IMG/VR virus record: IMGVR_UViG_3300029319_000549
Span: 1-22,893 of that record
Length of the DNA: 22,893 nucleotides
From: a virus
Reading direction: 5' to 3' (one strand)
Position numbers and translations under genes: made by a program. Positions 1 to 6,548 of the stretch are shown here, piece by piece (position 1 is the first letter of the stretch; each line of letters opens with the position of its first letter). The notes beneath the pieces were generated by a model. That model made no database searches. It was given only the letters and a program-made list of their open reading frames with translations, and had not been told where the DNA came from.

Positions 1-113
1 GCTGCCCACATACCATCTTTAGATACCCAACCAGTAGGTTGACCGATTTTGGCATCTAATAAAGAGGGAAATGTGGTAGGGTAGAAAGATTGATAATTAT
101 CTCCCCTTGCCAT
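1..113 (-). CDS. Unknown protein, N-terminal fragment (runs off left edge)
   Basis: An ATG at 111-113 opens a minus-strand frame that stays open to the window edge. It gives 37 residues beginning MARGDNYQSF and containing QPTGWVSKDGMW. The ATG overlaps the stop of the preceding 46-aa gene as TAATG, a coupling style used repeatedly in this window, and this supports the start. No domain can be recognised from so short a piece, and I assign no function. It probably belongs to the small transcription unit that starts near 376, with the 32-aa and 46-aa genes. A longer sequence is needed to know whether it is structural. Confidence 0.6.
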   Translation of the reverse strand, partial: MARGDNYQSFYPTTFPSLLDAKIGQPTGWVSKDGMWA

Positions 114-253
114 TAAAATACAGCAGTAACACTAACAACAGTAGCGTTAGGATTTCTTGCAAGTGCTACCTGTCTTGCTTCCTGATAGTCAACTGCTCTT
201 ACTTCTTCAGTAAAAACTTGACCTGCTACAATGAGTTGTACTTTACAACGCAT
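113..253 (-). CDS. Small conserved-looking phage protein, 46 aa
   Basis: The start is placed at the ATG at 251-253 because a strong Shine-Dalgarno GGGAGG lies 8 bases upstream. The same ATG overlaps the stop of the upstream 32-aa gene as TAATG. A longer in-frame start at 310 would run through that upstream gene and has no such support. The protein begins MRCKVQLIVAGQ and has the pattern hydrophobic strand, EEVRAVDYQEARQVALARNP, then a short beta-like tail ending in AVF. This looks like a compact beta-alpha-beta fold with an Ala/Arg-rich helix of the kind seen in short conserved hypothetical proteins of marine T4-like phages. The function is unknown. The stop overlaps the next start. Confidence 0.72.
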   Translation of the reverse strand: MRCKVQLIVAGQVFTEEVRAVDYQEARQVALARNPNATVVSVTAVF

Positions 254-351
254 TAGAAAAACCTCCCTTTGGTTGCAAATTTTACGATTGCGAATGATGA
301 ACCAATACAAAATGTCATCAATGCAAATGTGAGAACGAATCCTTCAATCAT
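253..351 (-). CDS. Tiny single-span membrane peptide, 32 aa
   Basis: This short frame starts at the ATG at 349-351 and stops at TAA 253-255. A good Shine-Dalgarno AAAGGA lies six bases upstream of the ATG. The product begins MIEGFVLTFALMTFC and ends KFATKGRFF. About 20 uncharged residues (5-23) form a likely transmembrane helix, with Glu3 before it and a basic tail (K, K, R) after it, so the tail probably faces the cytoplasm by the positive-inside rule. Its stop is fused with the next start (TAATG). A role cannot be assigned; tiny membrane peptides in phages include lysis or membrane-adaptor proteins, but nothing here discriminates between them. Confidence 0.65.
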   Translation of the reverse strand: MIEGFVLTFALMTFCIGSSFAIVKFATKGRFF

Positions 352-375
352 AGTATATCCTTTAATTACTCTTCT

Positions 376-404
376 ATTATATAATATCTAAGATGTTTAT
401 GCAA
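376..404 (-). promoter_or_regulatory. Possible host-type promoter for the small-gene unit
   Basis: On the minus strand TATAAT (376-381) is preceded, with a 17-base spacer, by TTGCAT (399-404), a weak -35 with 3 of 6 matches. It overlaps the end of the methyltransferase gene and would start RNA near 369, just ahead of the AAAGGA ribosome site of the 32-aa gene. Confidence 0.4.
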
Positions 405-1339
405 GGTTCTTGTGCCACTTCTTTAACTGGTTTATATTCTTGCACTCTTTTTTGAATTAAGTTACCATAATCTTCGTGGAGTTCACAACCAATATAATCT
501 CTACCAAGTGCCTTCGCTACTGCAGCTGTAGTTCCACTACCCATAAATGGGTCTAATACAATGTCTCCGACTTCGCTCCCTGCCAATATGCAAGGTTCAA
601 TCAAGTCAGGTGGATATGTGGCAAAATGTGCTTCCCTGTAAGGTTTGTTAGTTACTGACCAGACAGAGCGTTTATTCTTTGTTGGATATGATTTTGTAAG
701 TCCACTATGGGGTTGGAGTCCTGTTCCTTCGTTGTGATATTTTCCGTTTGTTCTATCTCTTGTTCCCCAATCTTTTGCGGGTTCTTTGATTGCTTCATTG
801 TCATAAAAATATTTTTTATTTTTACTGAACAAAAATATATATTCGTGTGACTTCGTACACCTATCTCTCACACTCTCAGGCATCGGATTAGGTTTATGCC
901 ATATTATATCTTGTCTCAGATACCACCCATCGTTTCTCATTGCGAAGGCAAAGAGCCAAGGGATTCCGATAAGGTCTTTTTCTTTGAGTCCTTCGATTCG
1001 ATTTCCTCTACGAGGACACATATCTGGTAAGTCTTGTTTAGTACTTGCGACAGTTTGTTTTGGTAGTCCTTGTCCTTTTCCAGGTCTGTAGTTATAGTAA
1101 CTATCCCCAAGATTAACCCAACAAGTTCCATCATCTGTAAGCACATTACGAACCTCCTTAAATACGTTTACTAACTGGTCAATAAATTCATCAGGAGTTT
1201 GCTCCTGTCCAATTTGATTCTCCTCTCCACCATAATCTCTAAGTCCATAATAAGGTGGGGATGTAATACAAGTTCTTGCTTGCTCATCAAATTCTTTGAG
1301 TGTCTCCCGACAATCTCCAAATAAAATTGTGTCTCTCAT
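377..1339 (-). CDS. DNA methyltransferase, beta-class, SPPY type (probable N4-cytosine)
   Basis: This 320-aa protein would transfer a methyl group from S-adenosylmethionine to an exocyclic amino group of a DNA base. The catalytic motif IV is SPPYYGLRDY at residues 27-36. SPPY is usual for N4-cytosine enzymes, though some adenine enzymes use it. The SAM-binding motif I, DPFMGSGTT, comes near the C-terminus (263-271), giving the motif order of the beta class (catalysis first, SAM pocket last). Between them lie QDIIWHKPNPMPESVRDR and HEYIFLFSKNKKYFYD, typical of this family. The ATG overlaps the upstream nucleotidyltransferase stop by 4 bases (ATGA). No cognate restriction enzyme follows, so it may be solitary and protect phage DNA. 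The target sequence cannot be read from the protein. Confidence 0.9.
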   Translation of the reverse strand: MRDTILFGDCRETLKEFDEQARTCITSPPYYGLRDYGGEENQIGQEQTPDEFIDQLVNVFKEVRNVLTDDGTCWVNLGDSYYNYRPGKGQGLPKQTVASTKQDLPDMCPRRGNRIEGLKEKDLIGIPWLFAFAMRNDGWYLRQDIIWHKPNPMPESVRDRCTKSHEYIFLFSKNKKYFYDNEAIKEPAKDWGTRDRTNGKYHNEGTGLQPHSGLTKSYPTKNKRSVWSVTNKPYREAHFATYPPDLIEPCILAGSEVGDIVLDPFMGSGTTAAVAKALGRDYIGCELHEDYGNLIQKRVQEYKPVKEVAQEPCINILDII

Positions 1340-1773
1340 CTTTTTAGAAATTCATTCAAAATCCACGAACTACTGTTCATCTTGTCATCGCCACCAACAC
1401 CCCACTCAAAGATAACTCTATCATTCTCTTGGAATTTAAGATACTCTGGCACATTGGTGTTCACTCTATCTCCTCCATTACAGAATATCACTTTATCATA
1501 CATTTGTAAACACTTATGGATTGCCATACATGATGAGTTGTCAGTATCATCATAAGTAATTGTCAAGTCAACTGGTTTGAGTTCTTTGACGATTGCTCTT
1601 CTTTCTCTCATCGGTAAGAAATATTTTCCCTTCTTACGAATTAACCAATCATCAGAATTTAATCCCACACATAATGGTGTATTTGGATATAACTCTTTTG
1701 CATTTTTAAAATATGAAATATGACCTGTATGTATTGGGTCAAATCCACCTGTAACTAATACTATTTTACTCAT
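1336..1773 (-). CDS. Cytidylyltransferase-like nucleotidyltransferase (HxGH superfamily)
   Basis: This 145-aa protein has the full single-domain length of small nucleotidyltransferases such as TagD (glycerol-3-phosphate cytidylyltransferase) and the C-terminal half of HldE/RfaE. The signature GGFDPIHTGH lies at residues 9-18, with the nucleotide-binding HTGH at 15-18. RERR (56-59), NGGDR (99-103) and a closing KMNSSSWIL (131-139) match the usual later motifs in position. Family enzymes condense a nucleotide triphosphate with a phosphorylated sugar or polyol and release pyrophosphate; the substrate here is unknown. A clear GAGGGAG ribosome site lies seven bases upstream, and the start overlaps the oxygenase stop by 4 bases. 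It could serve sugar decoration of virion or DNA, or alter host surface polymers. Confidence 0.85.
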   Translation of the reverse strand: MSKIVLVTGGFDPIHTGHISYFKNAKELYPNTPLCVGLNSDDWLIRKKGKYFLPMRERRAIVKELKPVDLTITYDDTDNSSCMAIHKCLQMYDKVIFCNGGDRVNTNVPEYLKFQENDRVIFEWGVGGDDKMNSSSWILNEFLKR

Positions 1774-2354
1774 TTTGGTTCTCCCTCTAAAACGTCTATA
1801 TTAAATGAAAGAGTTTTTCTAACCACATCACTTTTATGTGGAGAAACTCCATGTAACATATGTGCAGGAAAAATAAATATATCTCCTTTATTTACCTCTG
1901 GATACCATAAATCATCCATTTTAAATAACTTTTTTAATACCTGCGGTGTCGGGGATAATACTCTATCTACAAAATAAAACTGTCCAAAGTCAACTCCATC
2001 ATTCATAAAAATAACAGATGCAAAAGCGTGACCATTATGGTCATGTATCTCTTGATATTGTCCTTTTTTATAGGAATTAATCCAAGGCTCATTAAGTTGA
2101 ACTTTAAGTTTTGCTCCAATTTCACTTGCTAAATTTTTTACATTTTTAGAGAGATAGGTAAATATATCTCTATTTTTTACAGGAGTTCTATCCATGTCAC
2201 AATTAATTCCCCAATCAAAAGCACCATTGTTGATGTCATTCTCAGTATAAGTGTTGACAATTTCCTCAATCTCTTTGAAAAATAAACAAGGTGCATGATA
2301 ATAATAATTATGTAAAAAAAGTAAATTTATATTATCGGATGTAGAAAAGTTCAT
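1770..2354 (-). CDS. Fe(II)/2OG oxygenase-like protein (2OG-FeII_Oxy_5-like), 194 aa
   Basis: The C-terminal half shows the double-stranded beta-helix pattern of phage 2OG-FeII_Oxy_5-like proteins: INSYKKGQYQEIHDH (92-106), a strand FASVIFMNDG, then KGDIFIFPAHMLHGVSP (156-172) and RKTLSFNID (179-187). Likely iron ligands are His104 and distal His168, with Arg179 as the 2-oxoglutarate anchor. The first metal motif is HDH rather than the textbook HxD, as in three other enzymes of this window. Substrate is unknown. It sits between the SF2 helicase and the nucleotidyltransferase with 4-base ATGA overlaps at both ends, so it is translationally coupled to both. Membership of the superfamily is fairly secure; activity is inferred. 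Confidence 0.85.
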   Translation of the reverse strand: MNFSTSDNINLLFLHNYYYHAPCLFFKEIEEIVNTYTENDINNGAFDWGINCDMDRTPVKNRDIFTYLSKNVKNLASEIGAKLKVQLNEPWINSYKKGQYQEIHDHNGHAFASVIFMNDGVDFGQFYFVDRVLSPTPQVLKKLFKMDDLWYPEVNKGDIFIFPAHMLHGVSPHKSDVVRKTLSFNIDVLEGEPK

Positions 2355-3526
2355 CGTGTAATAATTGTTGTAGCTGCCTGTCCTTTGTTGAAGATAGTAT
2401 CGACTACTGCTTCAACCTTTCTTGCGGTAGTAATACCAACATTAGAGTAAACTGGTACACATACAAGACCAAATACTTTGTCTGCATCGCCCTTACGAAT
2501 AACTCTACCGATTGTCTGACTAATACCTATGTAGTCCATCGAACGCATAAACAATACTGCTTCAAGACCATTGACATTGATACCCTCTGAGAGTATGCTG
2601 TGATGCAATACAACAAACTTTTTGTCTGTCTTACCCCACTCATTAAGAGTATTGAAGAAAGTCTCTCTGTCAACCTTCTCTCCATCAATCATCGCACCTG
2701 TCTTTGCTGTGATAAACATATAAGAGTAACCACGAATAGCAAGTTGCTGTACGAAATCTGTCTGAGATATAAGTGCAACAATCTGTCTGGTTGACTTGGC
2801 ACATATCAATACTTTGTTCTTATCAAGATTGTCAATCGCACCAATCATTTGCTCATTGTCTCTGTCTGCAACTAACTCATCTTTCTTGAGTATTCTTGAA
2901 CGATACACCTTGACTTTAGGTGGTAGAATGTAACCCTGCTTGACTAACTTTGGTGCAGGTACTTGACATATCACACCACCATACACCTCTGTCCAGTTCA
3001 TACCTGCTTTCTCAGGAGAACGACTATGCTTTGGTGTTGCTGTAAAGAAATAGCATCTACCTGCATACTGAGAGAAGTAATCAGTAGCAGGGAAAAAGTT
3101 TTTCTGTACTGAGTTATGTGCTTCATCAAAGTAGATAGTATCAACATTGATACCTGATTCTTCAACCCTGTGTAGTGAATGATAAGTTGTAAATATAATC
3201 TTACGACCCATTGTTGTCTCATAAAAAGATTGAATCTCAAATGGGTTTGTGGTATTATACATTCCTTTAACTCTACCACTATGAACGTGCAATACAGACA
3301 CATCATTGTAGTGTTCGTCAAGGATTTCCATAAACTCTTTACATAGTTGCTCTGCAAGTAGTATGCGTGGTGCAACTACAACAACTGTACCATAGGTTTC
3401 CAATTGCTTGACAGCATCCATAATCATACAGATAGTCTTACCACCACCAGTAGGAACAATGACCTGTCCTTTGTCGTGGTCTGTCATTGATTGAATTGCT
3501 TGTTCTTGATGTGGTCTTAGTTGCAT
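2351..3526 (-). CDS. SF2 DEAH-type helicase, compact (391 aa)
   Basis: This is a two-RecA-domain ATP-dependent helicase or translocase. Visible motifs are RPHQEQAI (4-11), Walker A PTGGGKT (25-31), APR (52-54), the DEAH box (134-137), motif III FTATP (161-165), and motif VI QTIGRVIR (337-344). These resemble the helicase part of type I/III restriction subunits and UvsW-like proteins. It lacks obvious extra N- or C-terminal domains and is much shorter than HsdR or Res proteins, and no nuclease motif is visible. It heads a coupled operon with an oxygenase, a nucleotidyltransferase and a methyltransferase, and has its own host-type promoter directly upstream. The ribosome site is weak. A role in recombination, DNA modification or anti-host function is possible but unproven. 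Confidence 0.9.
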   Translation of the reverse strand: MQLRPHQEQAIQSMTDHDKGQVIVPTGGGKTICMIMDAVKQLETYGTVVVVAPRILLAEQLCKEFMEILDEHYNDVSVLHVHSGRVKGMYNTTNPFEIQSFYETTMGRKIIFTTYHSLHRVEESGINVDTIYFDEAHNSVQKNFFPATDYFSQYAGRCYFFTATPKHSRSPEKAGMNWTEVYGGVICQVPAPKLVKQGYILPPKVKVYRSRILKKDELVADRDNEQMIGAIDNLDKNKVLICAKSTRQIVALISQTDFVQQLAIRGYSYMFITAKTGAMIDGEKVDRETFFNTLNEWGKTDKKFVVLHHSILSEGINVNGLEAVLFMRSMDYIGISQTIGRVIRKGDADKVFGLVCVPVYSNVGITTARKVEAVVDTIFNKGQAATTIITR

Positions 3527-3547
3527 TAGTGTTCTTTAGATGTCTAT

Positions 3548-3577
3548 ATTATAGCACTCTTGTGAGTGGTGTATCAA
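3548..3577 (-). promoter_or_regulatory. Host sigma70-type promoter, extended -10, for the helicase operon
   Basis: On the minus strand TTGATA (3572-3577) and TATAAT (3548-3553) are 18 bases apart, and TGC directly precedes the -10 to give TGCTATAAT. RNA would start near 3541, about 15 bases before the helicase ATG. The spacer contains a small perfect hairpin, CACTC-ACAA-GAGTG (3555-3568), inside the last codons of the methyltransferase gene. Confidence 0.65.
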
Positions 3578-4499
3578 TGTCTTGTGACAGTTTCGGAACT
3601 GTATTACTTATTCTTTCTTTTGATATGTCAATATACTTTTCTTCTCTCTCTATCAATATGTAATTACGGTTTGTCTCAACACAAGCTACTGCTGTACTAC
3701 CACTACCACCAAAGCAATCAAGGACTACATCGCCCTCCTCAGTACAATGATGAATGACATTCTTAAGTAGTTCAATTGGTTTAGGTGTTAAGTGTCCAAG
3801 TTTCTTTGAATCAAACTCATATTGCCATACAGAATGACAGTTCTTTTGATTAAAGAATTTAGGAACTAAGTCATTCATAGTGAAACCTAAGTGTTTTGTA
3901 ATAGGTTTGATAGTCTCCTCTGTAGGAAAGTTTTTACCTGTTTCTATATTACTGTACCAACCAGTAACATTACCATTTTTACTGAGTATTTCTTTACTAA
4001 TATCAGATGATTTGATACCTAACTCTAACCTACGTTGTCTTAACTTTAAATGCAAATCTTTCTTTGTGTAGAATAGAATATACTCTGCCATTTTCTGAAA
4101 GTTATTAAGTCCTTCTACTTGTATGAATCCATTTAAAAATCCTTCTTGCTTACAACCTGAGAACAACTTATTCCATACAATAAAGTTTCTATATTCTAAA
4201 TTAGTTTCCTCACTTATTCTTCTATCTAACTCTGCCATGATTCTAAAATCATTATGAAAGAACCAGAACGAACCACTATCTTTCAAGACTCTATCAATCT
4301 CTATGAATACTTCTTGCATCCAATCATAATAAGATACACCTGTGTATTCCTTTGGTTGATAACCTTTCTTTGTCACACCAAAATTATCCCAATCATCTTT
4401 AGCGATGTTGTATGGTGGGTCTATGAGAACAAGGTCAACAGACTTGTCCTCAAGTTCTCTCATCTTAACAAGACTATCTCCATGATGTATGATGTTCAT
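3549..4499 (-). CDS. DNA adenine methyltransferase, beta-class, with embedded XRE-like HTH
   Basis: The start is set at the ATG at 4497-4499 because AAAGGAG lies just upstream and the product then begins MNIIHHGDSL, as is usual for these enzymes; an upstream in-frame start at 4529 would overlap the preceding gene more deeply. The protein is 316 aa. DPPYN at 27-31 is catalytic motif IV, typical of N6-adenine methyltransferases; DCFGGSGST at 261-269 is the SAM-binding motif I, so the order is beta-class. Between them, at about 149-214, lies a helix-turn-helix of XRE type (LKLRQRRLELGI to WYSNIETGKNFPTEE), occupying the position of the target-recognition domain. The gene overlaps the HNH-like nuclease gene by 26 bases, as in a restriction-modification pair. 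Confidence 0.9.
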   Translation of the reverse strand: MNIIHHGDSLVKMRELEDKSVDLVLIDPPYNIAKDDWDNFGVTKKGYQPKEYTGVSYYDWMQEVFIEIDRVLKDSGSFWFFHNDFRIMAELDRRISEETNLEYRNFIVWNKLFSGCKQEGFLNGFIQVEGLNNFQKMAEYILFYTKKDLHLKLRQRRLELGIKSSDISKEILSKNGNVTGWYSNIETGKNFPTEETIKPITKHLGFTMNDLVPKFFNQKNCHSVWQYEFDSKKLGHLTPKPIELLKNVIHHCTEEGDVVLDCFGGSGSTAVACVETNRNYILIEREEKYIDISKERISNTVPKLSQDIDTPLTRVL

Positions 4500-5373
4500 A
4501 AGCTCCTTTGATAGTTGTTTGAAATACATCTTTTACATGACTATTTGATTGAAGTAAGTTACCACTCCTAGTAAGAGGTAAAATATTACCACCTCTAGTC
4601 TGATATTTGTCACTTCTAATTGGGTCAACATGACCGAATTGCACTTGCCTTAAGTCTCCCTTATCATCTGATATATCTTGAATTCTATACCATTCTGGTT
4701 CAATTGTCCACCCATTAACAGCATCGCATAAGTATCCATCTTTACCAATTATACGAATACCCTGTTCTTTAAATTCTTCTATAATTTCCTTTGACCTTTC
4801 GATAAGTTTCTCTTCAATATCCTTTGGAAGTGTATGTTCAATACCTTTTTGTAGCATAAGAATAGCAGAGAAATCAAAATAAGCAGTAGCAATTAAATAC
4901 GGTGTTGATGCAAATTCTAATGGTACACCCGCTTTCATTTTAACTTTATTTAATTTCCACCTATATTTTGCATTTAACTTAGTGTATTGGTCTTTTGTTA
5001 TTTGTATAGGGAAAGTTCTTTGAGTTCTATTCTTAAAGAATATATCATCGTTGCCTGGTGCTTGAGAGCAATCTCTCACTTTGTTTCTGAATAATTCACT
5101 AAAAAAATTATCATATTGGTGCATACACTTTCCTTTATGTCCTTTTGGTAAACAACATTTTGGTTTTGAATTCTCAAACATAGTTTTAAAGAACTCAACA
5201 TCTTGGTCAGTTCCAATCTCTTTAATTTTTTCTAAAGCTTGTTCAAATGTTTTTTTAAGAACTCCTCCTTTGAGAGTTTTCATACAAACTAAATCGTTAT
5301 ATTTACTTGTTTTTTCAAATTCTTGTGCCTCTATTATGGCACTTTTATTTTCATCTGTTATCAATGAACACAT
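4474..5373 (-). CDS. Putative HNH-like endonuclease, candidate restriction enzyme (299 aa)
   Basis: I do not recognise this protein with certainty. Two features suggest a nuclease. A cysteine/histidine cluster CCLPKGHKGKC at 73-83, followed by H85, could bind zinc. Near the C-terminus, FGHVDPIRSDK (247-256) followed by GGNILPLTRSGN (261-272) and QSNSH resembles an HNH/beta-beta-alpha-metal core, with His248 as possible general base and Asn272 or Asn277 completing the motif. A helical charged segment lies at about 184-205. The gene overlaps the start of an adenine methyltransferase by 26 bases and has a promoter-like element upstream, the arrangement of a type II restriction-modification pair. 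It might instead be another DNA-binding or phage-specific nuclease. No good ribosome site is visible before the ATG. Confidence 0.6.
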   Translation of the reverse strand: MCSLITDENKSAIIEAQEFEKTSKYNDLVCMKTLKGGVLKKTFEQALEKIKEIGTDQDVEFFKTMFENSKPKCCLPKGHKGKCMHQYDNFFSELFRNKVRDCSQAPGNDDIFFKNRTQRTFPIQITKDQYTKLNAKYRWKLNKVKMKAGVPLEFASTPYLIATAYFDFSAILMLQKGIEHTLPKDIEEKLIERSKEIIEEFKEQGIRIIGKDGYLCDAVNGWTIEPEWYRIQDISDDKGDLRQVQFGHVDPIRSDKYQTRGGNILPLTRSGNLLQSNSHVKDVFQTTIKGAYEHHTSWR

Positions 5374-5399
5374 AATAATGTAAGGGTTGTTATGTATTC

Positions 5400-5408
5400 A
5401 TTATAGCA
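5400..5408 (-). promoter_or_regulatory. Extended -10 promoter element (TGCTATAAT)
   Basis: TGCTATAAT on the minus strand lies in the 69-base gap upstream of the nuclease-methyltransferase pair, 26 bases from the ATG. It is identical to the extended -10 at three other sites in the window. No convincing -35 hexamer is seen at 16-18 bases, so it would depend on the extended -10. Confidence 0.5.
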
Positions 5409-5442
5409 TGAAACAACTCAATGTGCAGGGGGTTATGACAGT

Positions 5443-6057
5443 TTAGTAATTGACACCTAACAATTTGATATTAAAAGATATTGATACTCTATCTTCATTA
5501 GATTCATTCTTTTTTACCCTATGTTGTAAGTGTGCAGGGAATATAAGAATACAACCTTCTCTAGGTGGATATTTGTAAGTATGATAATATTTTGATTCTT
5601 TTAATAAATCATCTGTATAAGAGTGCATTTCAATAAAAGAGTTATATTCATAAGGGGAATTAAAAATAAAATCACCAGAATTTTCGGGAATTTTCACCCA
5701 TAAAACTCCTGCCAAGTCAGAATTAGGATGACAATGTTTATCATTATAAGATTCTGGAGAATTTATATTAAACCAAGATGTTATCTCCATATCAATCTCA
5801 GATTTTATTGTGGGTATGCTTCCAATAATACCAATTAAAGTATTGTGTAAATCATCCTTTTCATTCACTAAAGTAAAAGATTCTGATTGCCATCCACCTT
5901 TGTTAGAGTGATTAACTCCATCTGGTTGTTCTTTCTTCAAATTGTAAGCATATTTGACCAACTTATCTCTATTATTATCAAAATTTTTTATTTTAAGATA
6001 ATGTATTGGTATTGCAAATATATTTTCAATCATATAATCAAGATTCATATTATCCAT
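5443..6057 (-). CDS. Fe(II)/2OG oxygenase (2OG-FeII_Oxy_5-like), 204 aa
   Basis: The ATG at 6055-6057 forms TGATG with the stop of the upstream hydroxylase-like gene, which favours it over the in-frame TTG one codon earlier. The N-terminus IENIFAIPIHYLKIKNF is typical of the family. The double-stranded beta-helix core holds HCHPNSDLAGVLWVKIPENSG (108-128), then REGCILIFPAHLQHRV (166-181) and DRVSISFNIKLLG (189-201). Likely iron ligands are His108 and His179, with Arg190 binding 2-oxoglutarate; His110 occupies the place of the usual Asp/Glu. It is the last gene of a six-gene coupled run beginning at 8631. The substrate is unknown; related genes are common near tail-fibre genes in marine T4-like phages. 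Confidence 0.88.
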   Translation of the reverse strand: MDNMNLDYMIENIFAIPIHYLKIKNFDNNRDKLVKYAYNLKKEQPDGVNHSNKGGWQSESFTLVNEKDDLHNTLIGIIGSIPTIKSEIDMEITSWFNINSPESYNDKHCHPNSDLAGVLWVKIPENSGDFIFNSPYEYNSFIEMHSYTDDLLKESKYYHTYKYPPREGCILIFPAHLQHRVKKNESNEDRVSISFNIKLLGVNY

Positions 6058-6548
6058 CAAAATATTACTTCAGTCGATTTTTTTATATCTAACATCAAAA
6101 ATATCATTTCTTCATCAGAGTAATTATGTCCTTCATGAACTAAATCCATAACATAGTGCAGTTGTGGTTCTCCCTCTTTCCAATGAGTTTTTCTACCATC
6201 TTCCCATATCATATAACATTTTTCCTCATCAGGTATCTTAATGGGTATTTGAATTCTTTTATATGGTTCACTAAAAATGTCAGGGTCTTTATGCTTTTCA
6301 ACTTTAGTACCTGCATAGAAAACACCAACCGCAGACCACAAAATCTCGTGGTTCTCATGAATCTTTATTATTTTTTCATTCATGAATTTTTTACGAATTA
6401 AAGTTCTATTTTTTCTGTTTACTAATTTGTTCCAACTATAATCAATCAAGTTGTTAGAGTATGGTTTAGGATTATGTAATTTGTATAGTGGAAACTTAGT
6501 AACTTTAGCCCACTCATATAAATCTTTAATATCTTGTTTAGTTATCAT
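6057..6548 (-). CDS. Aspartyl/asparaginyl beta-hydroxylase-like protein (163 aa)
   Basis: The pattern GVFYAGTKVEKHKDPD (75-90), YKRIQIPIKIP (96-106), CYMIWEDG (111-118) and LVHEGHN (136-142) matches the core of Asp/Asn beta-hydroxylase-like Fe(II)/2OG enzymes. The HxD iron motif would be His86-Lys-Asp88, the conserved RIxIP arginine is Arg98, and the distal histidine is His138 or His141. Enzymes of this family hydroxylate Asp/Asn side chains, or free amino acids in small bacterial members. It overlaps its upstream neighbour by 4 bases and its downstream oxygenase at TGATG. This is a different oxygenase subtype from its neighbours, which suggests that the cluster acts on more than one kind of residue. 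The substrate is not evident from sequence. Confidence 0.75.
   Translation of the reverse strand: MITKQDIKDLYEWAKVTKFPLYKLHNPKPYSNNLIDYSWNKLVNRKNRTLIRKKFMNEKIIKIHENHEILWSAVGVFYAGTKVEKHKDPDIFSEPYKRIQIPIKIPDEEKCYMIWEDGRKTHWKEGEPQLHYVMDLVHEGHNYSDEEMIFLMLDIKKSTEVIF

Noticed and set aside
2998-3375. 125-aa minus-strand frame inside the helicase gene
   Set aside because: It lies wholly within a helicase with all its motifs intact and has no recognisable protein features.
2351-3526. Naming the helicase UvsW
   Set aside because: General SF2 motifs are shared with type I/III restriction helicases, and the protein is compact without a recognisable UvsW N-terminal domain; the specific name is not supported.
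3555-3568. Hairpin CACTC-ACAA-GAGTG as a terminator
   Set aside because: The stem is only 5 bp, lies in the last codons of the methyltransferase gene and is followed by a TATAAT promoter element rather than a T-run.
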